NCBI RefSeq assembly: GCF_019393635.1
Contig: NC_057861.1
Location: forward strand, 76,453,327 to 76,517,326
Reading direction: 5' to 3'
From: Dromiciops gliroides
Lineage: Eukaryota; Chordata; Mammalia; Microbiotheria; Microbiotheriidae
DNA: 64,000 bases
A program made the translations under genes and the position numbers. This document shows, one piece after another, positions 59,640 to 64,000 of this stretch. The notes under the pieces were generated by a model. The model was not told the DNA's origin. It made no database searches and worked only from the letters and a program-made list of their open reading frames with translations. The number at the start of each line of letters is the position of its first letter. The first letter of the stretch is position 1.

Positions 59640-62185
59640 GAACCTGGAAAGGCCAATTATAGACCTATCCTTTCCAAGCTAAATATTTACATTCAACAAA
59701 AGCAATGGCCCCAAGTCAAGATGACTACCAGCAGACTTAAGTCAACAGATTAGAGTACTCCAAATTGAACAGTTGTTGCTAACTTGTTGGGAAAGTTGAG
59801 CCAACACATGAAACAACATGGAGCAACAGTGGAGCAGAAAAGGAATGAGCAGCTTTTAGAGATTTGGTGTATAGCACTGCAATTACTCACCTCAGCCAGA
59901 ACACTCAAACATCAAGATTGGTTTGGGGGGAAAAAATGATGGTGAAATTCAGAAGCTGCTAAACCAAAAACAAGAACTCCACAGGGTTTACCAGTTGGAT
60001 AGCTCACCTGTCTCTAAGAAAGTATTATTTAACTCTATCAAAAGTAAAGTGCAAGTGAAGCTTAGAGAGATACAGGATTCTTGGCTTAGTGAGAAGGCAG
60101 ATGAAACTCAGTTTTACACTAATGGTAGCAATCTAAAGCACTTTTTTTTTTTAAAGCACCAGGACCAGACAGATTTATTTATTATTTTTTGCGGGGCAAT
60201 GGGCTTTCCCAGAGTCACACAGCTAGTAAGTGTCAAGTGTCTGAGGCCAGATTTGAACTCAGGTCGTCCTGAATCCAGGGTGGGTGCTTTATCCACTGTG
60301 CCACCTAACTGCCCCCCCAAAGCATTTTTATGATACCTTGAAGGTGATTTATGGGCCAAAGACCTATAGTTCATCTCAACTACTCAGTGCTGATAGAGCC
60401 ACATTGATTAGTAATAAGGATATGATCCTGGAGAGGGCTAAAAACTTCCATAGTGTTCTCAACAGACTGTCATTAATCAATGCTGAAGCCATTAACTGTA
60501 TGCCTCAGGTTGAAGTCAACCCCTGTCTAGCTGAACTTCCAACTGAAAAAGAGGTTTTGAATGCCATTCAGCTCCTCTCATGTGGCAAAGTACCTGGTGC
60601 TGATTCTATTCCAGCTGAGATTTACAAGTCAGGAGGTCTATTGTTCATACAAAAGCTGACTGAAATTTTCTGGGTTGTATGGCAAGAGGAGATTCTCCCC
60701 CAGGAGTTCAAGGATACCTTCCATTGTCTATTCTATAAAGGTAGAGGAAATAGATTGTTCTGTGATAATCATGGGGTGGGAGGTTCTATTAGTCATTGCT
60801 GGCAAGATTCTTATGAGAGTCCTCCTTAATAGGCTGCTCCTTTACCTGGAAGATAATTATCTATTCAAGAGCCAGTATGGCTTCAGAAAGGGCTGAAGAA
60901 TAGTTGATTAGGGTGATATTTGCTGCCCAACAACTCCAGAAAAAATGCTAGGAGCAGAACAGAAGTCTGTATAATCTGACTAAAGCCTCTGATACTGTCT
61001 GTCATGAGGGCTTCTGGAAAATTATGGCAAAATTTGGTTGCCTGGAGAAATTCATCAATCATGATGGCATGCTTGCCTGGGTTCTGGATAATGGACAATG
61101 CTCTTTCACTTTCCCAGTCACCAATGGAATGAAGCAGGGTTGTGTGCTTGCTTCCATGCTTTTTTAGTGTGATATTTTCAGCAATGTTGTCAGAAGCCTT
61201 TAACAAGTATGAAAACAGCATCAAGGTCAGCTACCACATTGAAGATAAACTATTAAACTTGAAAGGGTTACAAGCCATGACTAAAGTGGAGGGAGAATTG
61301 GTGCATGATTTTTTGTTCACTGTGCACTTAGTGCCGACTCTGAGGCCAAGATACAACAAAATATGGATCAATTTTCTGCTGCTTATGTCAATTTTGGCTT
61401 AACAATAAACACCAAGGAAATACAGATTCTCCACCAGCTAGCATCACATCATCTATAACCATTGGTTATAACAAATGAAGAAATATTGAATGCTGTGGAT
61501 AATAAGTTCACTTACCTTGACAGTATTCTTTCCACAGATGTGCATATAGATGATGAGGTTGACATATGCATTGTCAGAGCTAGCTCAGTGTTTGGGAAAT
61601 TCAAAAAGAAAATATGGGAGAGAAGAGGTGTTAGTTCTGTTTTAGACATAAGTTCTGTTTTAGTTCCAAATTCTATCCCTCTCTCATTCCCTATGAGTTC
61701 TGTTTTAGACATGTTGAGTTTAAGCTATTGGGCTGACTTCATTGTTTTATGCCTGCGAAACCTGGAAAGTATACCAACTCCATACCAGGAAACTGAATCA
61801 CTTCCATTTGAATTGTTTTAGGAAGATTCTGAAGATAAGGTATCAGCCACTGAGGTCCTTTCTCAACCTAAACTGCCAAGCATTCAAACTCTACTTTAGA
61901 GAGCACAACTCCAATGGGCTGACCACATTGTGTGAATGCCAAACATATGTTTGCCTAAAGGACTATTTTACAGAGAACTCACACAAGGCAAGTGCTAACA
62001 TAGAGGTCAGAAGAAATGATACAAGGACACTCTGAAGGTCTCTCAGAAGAACTTTGGGAAGATGCTAACACAAGACCACCCAGCATGGTGCACCCACATC
62101 AAAGAAGGTACTGTGTTCTATGAACAAAGCAGAATTGCAGTAGCTCAAAAGAAACATGAGATGTGCAAATTTAGACAGACCTCAT
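59640..62185 (+). mobile_element. RTE-like LINE, 5'-truncated, with readable RT blocks
   Basis: The piece begins between the endonuclease and RT domains; no endonuclease is present. Readable blocks in order: LREIQDSWLSEKADETQ (60070-60110), ERAKNFHSVLNRLSLINAEA (60435-60490), LLSCGKVPGADSIPAEIYKS (60570-60630), LLLYLEDNYLFKSQYGFRKG (60835-60893), TNGMKQGCVLASMLF (61120-61165), the C-terminal block FTYLDSILSTDVHIDDEVDI (61510-61570) and ACETWKVYQ..LNHFHLNC. Frame changes separate several blocks. A SINE (60170-60316) interrupts it. The C-terminal coding end (AVAQKKHEMCKF) meets antisense L2 at ~62186, so the 3' end is lost. RTE or RTE-X is my best guess for the clade. Confidence 0.8.
60170..60316 (-). 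mobile_element. Short CORE-SINE inside the RTE-like LINE
   Basis: Antisense copy with a short deletion in the core ('gcggggcaatgggctttccc'). Confidence 0.9.
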
Positions 62186-64000
62186 ATGTGGCAGGCTTTG
62201 TGCTAAGTAATGGGGATACAAAAAAAGTCAAAAGACAGTTTCTGCCCTCAAGGAGCTTACAATCTAATGGAGGAGACAACATGCGAATAAATGTATACAA
62301 AGCAAACTATATACAGGATAAATAGGTAATAATTAACGTGTAAGGCACTAGAATTAAGAGGGGTTAAGAAAGGCTTCTACTGGAATTTTGTTTGGAGCTT
62401 AAAGGTAGCCAGGGAGGTCAGTAGTTAGAGTAGAGGAGACAGTGCATTCCATATGTAGGACATCCAAAGAAAATGCCCAAAGTCAAGGGACTGAGTGTGT
62501 TTGTTCATGGAACAGCCAGAAGGCCAGTGTCACTGGATTGAACAATATATAGATGGGGTAGTAAGGTGTGAGAAGACTGGAAAGTAAGGAGGGGCTTTGA
62601 ATGCTAAACACTGCATTTTGTATTTGATCCTTGAGGCAATAGGAAGTCATTGGAGTATATTGAGTAAGGAGTGGTGATTGTGATCACACTTACACTTTAG
62701 GAAAAGCTCTTTAATAGCTAGCTGAGTGGAGGATGGATTGGAGTAGGAAGAGACTTGAGGCAGACAGATCCAACACAGGTTATTGCAATACTCCAGAAGT
62801 GAGTTGACGAGGGCCTGCACCAGAGTGACAGCAGGGTCAGAGGAGAGAAAGGCATATATTTGAGAGAGGGTGCAAAGGGGGAATTGACAGGCCTTATTTA
62901 GCAACAGTCCTGGTTTTTTTTTTTTTTTGGGGGGGGGTTTGAGAGTAAGGAATCTAGGATCACTGCTAGATTGTGAGCCTGAGGGACTAAGGGAATGGCT
63001 TTGCCCTCTATGGCAGTAGGGAAATTAAGAGGGGGAAGGATTGAGGGGGGTGGGGAAATCAGTTCTATTTTAGACATGTTGAGTTTAAGATGTCTACTGG
63101 GGGGCAGCTAGGTGGTGCGGTAGATAGAGCACCAGCCCTGGAGTCAGGAGGACCTGAGTTCAAATCCAGCCTCAAACACTTAACAGTTCCTAGCTGTGTG
63201 ACCTTGGGCAAGTCACTTAACTCCAATTGCCTCACCAAAAAAAAAAAAAAAAAAAGGAGGCAGACTTTAAGATGTTTACTGGGCATCTAGTTTGAGATGT
63301 CTGAAAGGTAGTTGGAGATATGGGATTGGAGCTCAGCATAGTTTGGGGCAGGAAACTGAGGAGGTCATCATAGGGATGGTAATTAAATCCATAACCATGG
63401 ATGAGATGACCAAGTAAAATAGTATAGAAGAAGAAGAGAAATGGGCCCAGGCCAGAACCCAGAGGGAGCAGTTTTGGTGGAATGATAAAGTCAAAAGCCA
63501 GATTGTAAGGGGTTAAGAGAGAAAGTGGAAACATCTATTGTAGATGACTTTTCAAGGAATATAGCTTCAAAGGGCTAAAGAGATATAGGACAGTAGGTAG
63601 TGAGGATGGAAGAACCAAGTGAAGGCTCTTTCAGGATAGGGGAGAGGTTTATGGGCAGGCTTGTAGGCAGTAGGGAATTCCAGCAGACAGGAAGAGCTTG
63701 AAAATAAGTAAAAGAGTGGGGATGACAGAGAGGGCAATCTGTTGGAGGAAATGGGATGATGGGCTAGCTCATAAAGGTAGAGGTTAGCCCTGGTAAGGAG
63801 TAACACCTCTTCGTCATATGAGATAGGAATGAAGGAACCTGAGTAATAGGAGATGAGGAAAAAGGGAGAAGAAGGAGCTTATAGCAAATGGTTTTTATCT
63901 TTTCTATAAAATATAAGGTAAGGTTTTCATTCAAGACGGTAGGGTCGGGGGAGGAAGAGCCATGAGAAGTTTGAGGAAGGATGAGAAGATTTGTAAGCCT
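62186..64000 (-). mobile_element. L2 LINE, antisense, running off the window
   Basis: Minus-strand ORF2 blocks: VTLVQALVNSLLEYCNN (~62780-62830) and, upstream in the element, GLGPFLFFFYTILLGHL, HGYGFNYHPYDD (the YADD region, altered) at ~63370-63450. The 3' end is at ~62186 ('gctttgtgctaagtaatggg' on plus). A sense short SINE (63098-63257) sits in it with TTTAAGATGT.TACTGG on both sides. Confidence 0.85.

Noticed and set aside
60284-60829. A 181-codon reverse-transcriptase-like frame considered as a domesticated gene
   Set aside because: It is one block of a truncated RTE-like LINE with a nested SINE, several frame breaks, no splice signals and no flanking host exons.
45608-64000. Search for HGH1, expected beyond WDR97
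   Set aside because: No armadillo-like HGH1 exon was recognised. The region is repeat-rich and probably still upstream of it.

Overview
The window is chromosomal DNA of a marsupial (metatherian). Three spliced, GT-AG-bounded genes are recognisable by protein similarity, in the mammalian order SHARPIN (minus) - MAF1 (plus) - WDR97 (plus), the arrangement known from human 8q24.3. The marsupial call rests on dozens of copies of a tRNA-headed CORE-SINE (head GGCAGCTAGGTGGCGCAGTG, MIR-type core with GTGTGACCCTGGGCAAGTCA). Many have intact target-site duplications. Marsupial-type L1, L2, L3/CR1 and RTE-like LINE pieces accompany them. The species cannot be told from sequence alone.

Layout. 1-3.2 kb: intergenic, mostly L2. 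3.4-7.5 kb: SHARPIN, 8 coding exons on the minus strand (PH-like fold, ubiquitin-like domain, NZF zinc finger), with a CpG-rich promoter at 7.5-7.8 kb. 7.8-19.2 kb: a repeat-filled spacer (L3/CR1, L1, L2, SINEs and one solo retroviral LTR inside an L2) separating the divergent SHARPIN and MAF1 promoters. 19.2-29.15 kb: MAF1, with a CCAAT-box cluster, a CpG-rich first exon containing a short arginine-rich upstream ORF, an inverted pair of ZNF143/THAP11-type motifs, 7 coding exons and a poly(A) signal. 29.5-30.3 kb: a degenerate tandem repeat between MAF1 and WDR97. 30.4-45.6 kb: the first ~965 codons of WDR97, a WD40-repeat protein. One of its introns is almost wholly a ~5.9 kb degenerate, pyrimidine-rich minisatellite. 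45.6-64 kb: no further exon that I can recognise, only LINE and SINE fossils, including an RTE-like LINE with readable reverse-transcriptase blocks and an antisense L2.

Functional context. SHARPIN is a LUBAC (linear ubiquitin ligase) subunit, MAF1 is the general repressor of RNA polymerase III, and WDR97 is a poorly characterised WD40 protein. They are neighbours by conserved synteny and there is no evidence here that they share a pathway.

The observations most worth checking are the WDR97 intronic minisatellite and its relation to splicing, the 5' control region of MAF1 (CCAAT array, paired ZNF143 motifs, uORF), the reading-frame puzzle at the WDR97 exon 1-2 junction, and the degenerate ~100-bp repeat immediately upstream of WDR97. 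I found no CRISPR array, operon-like structure or intact viral element, and no clear candidate for a wholly new system.
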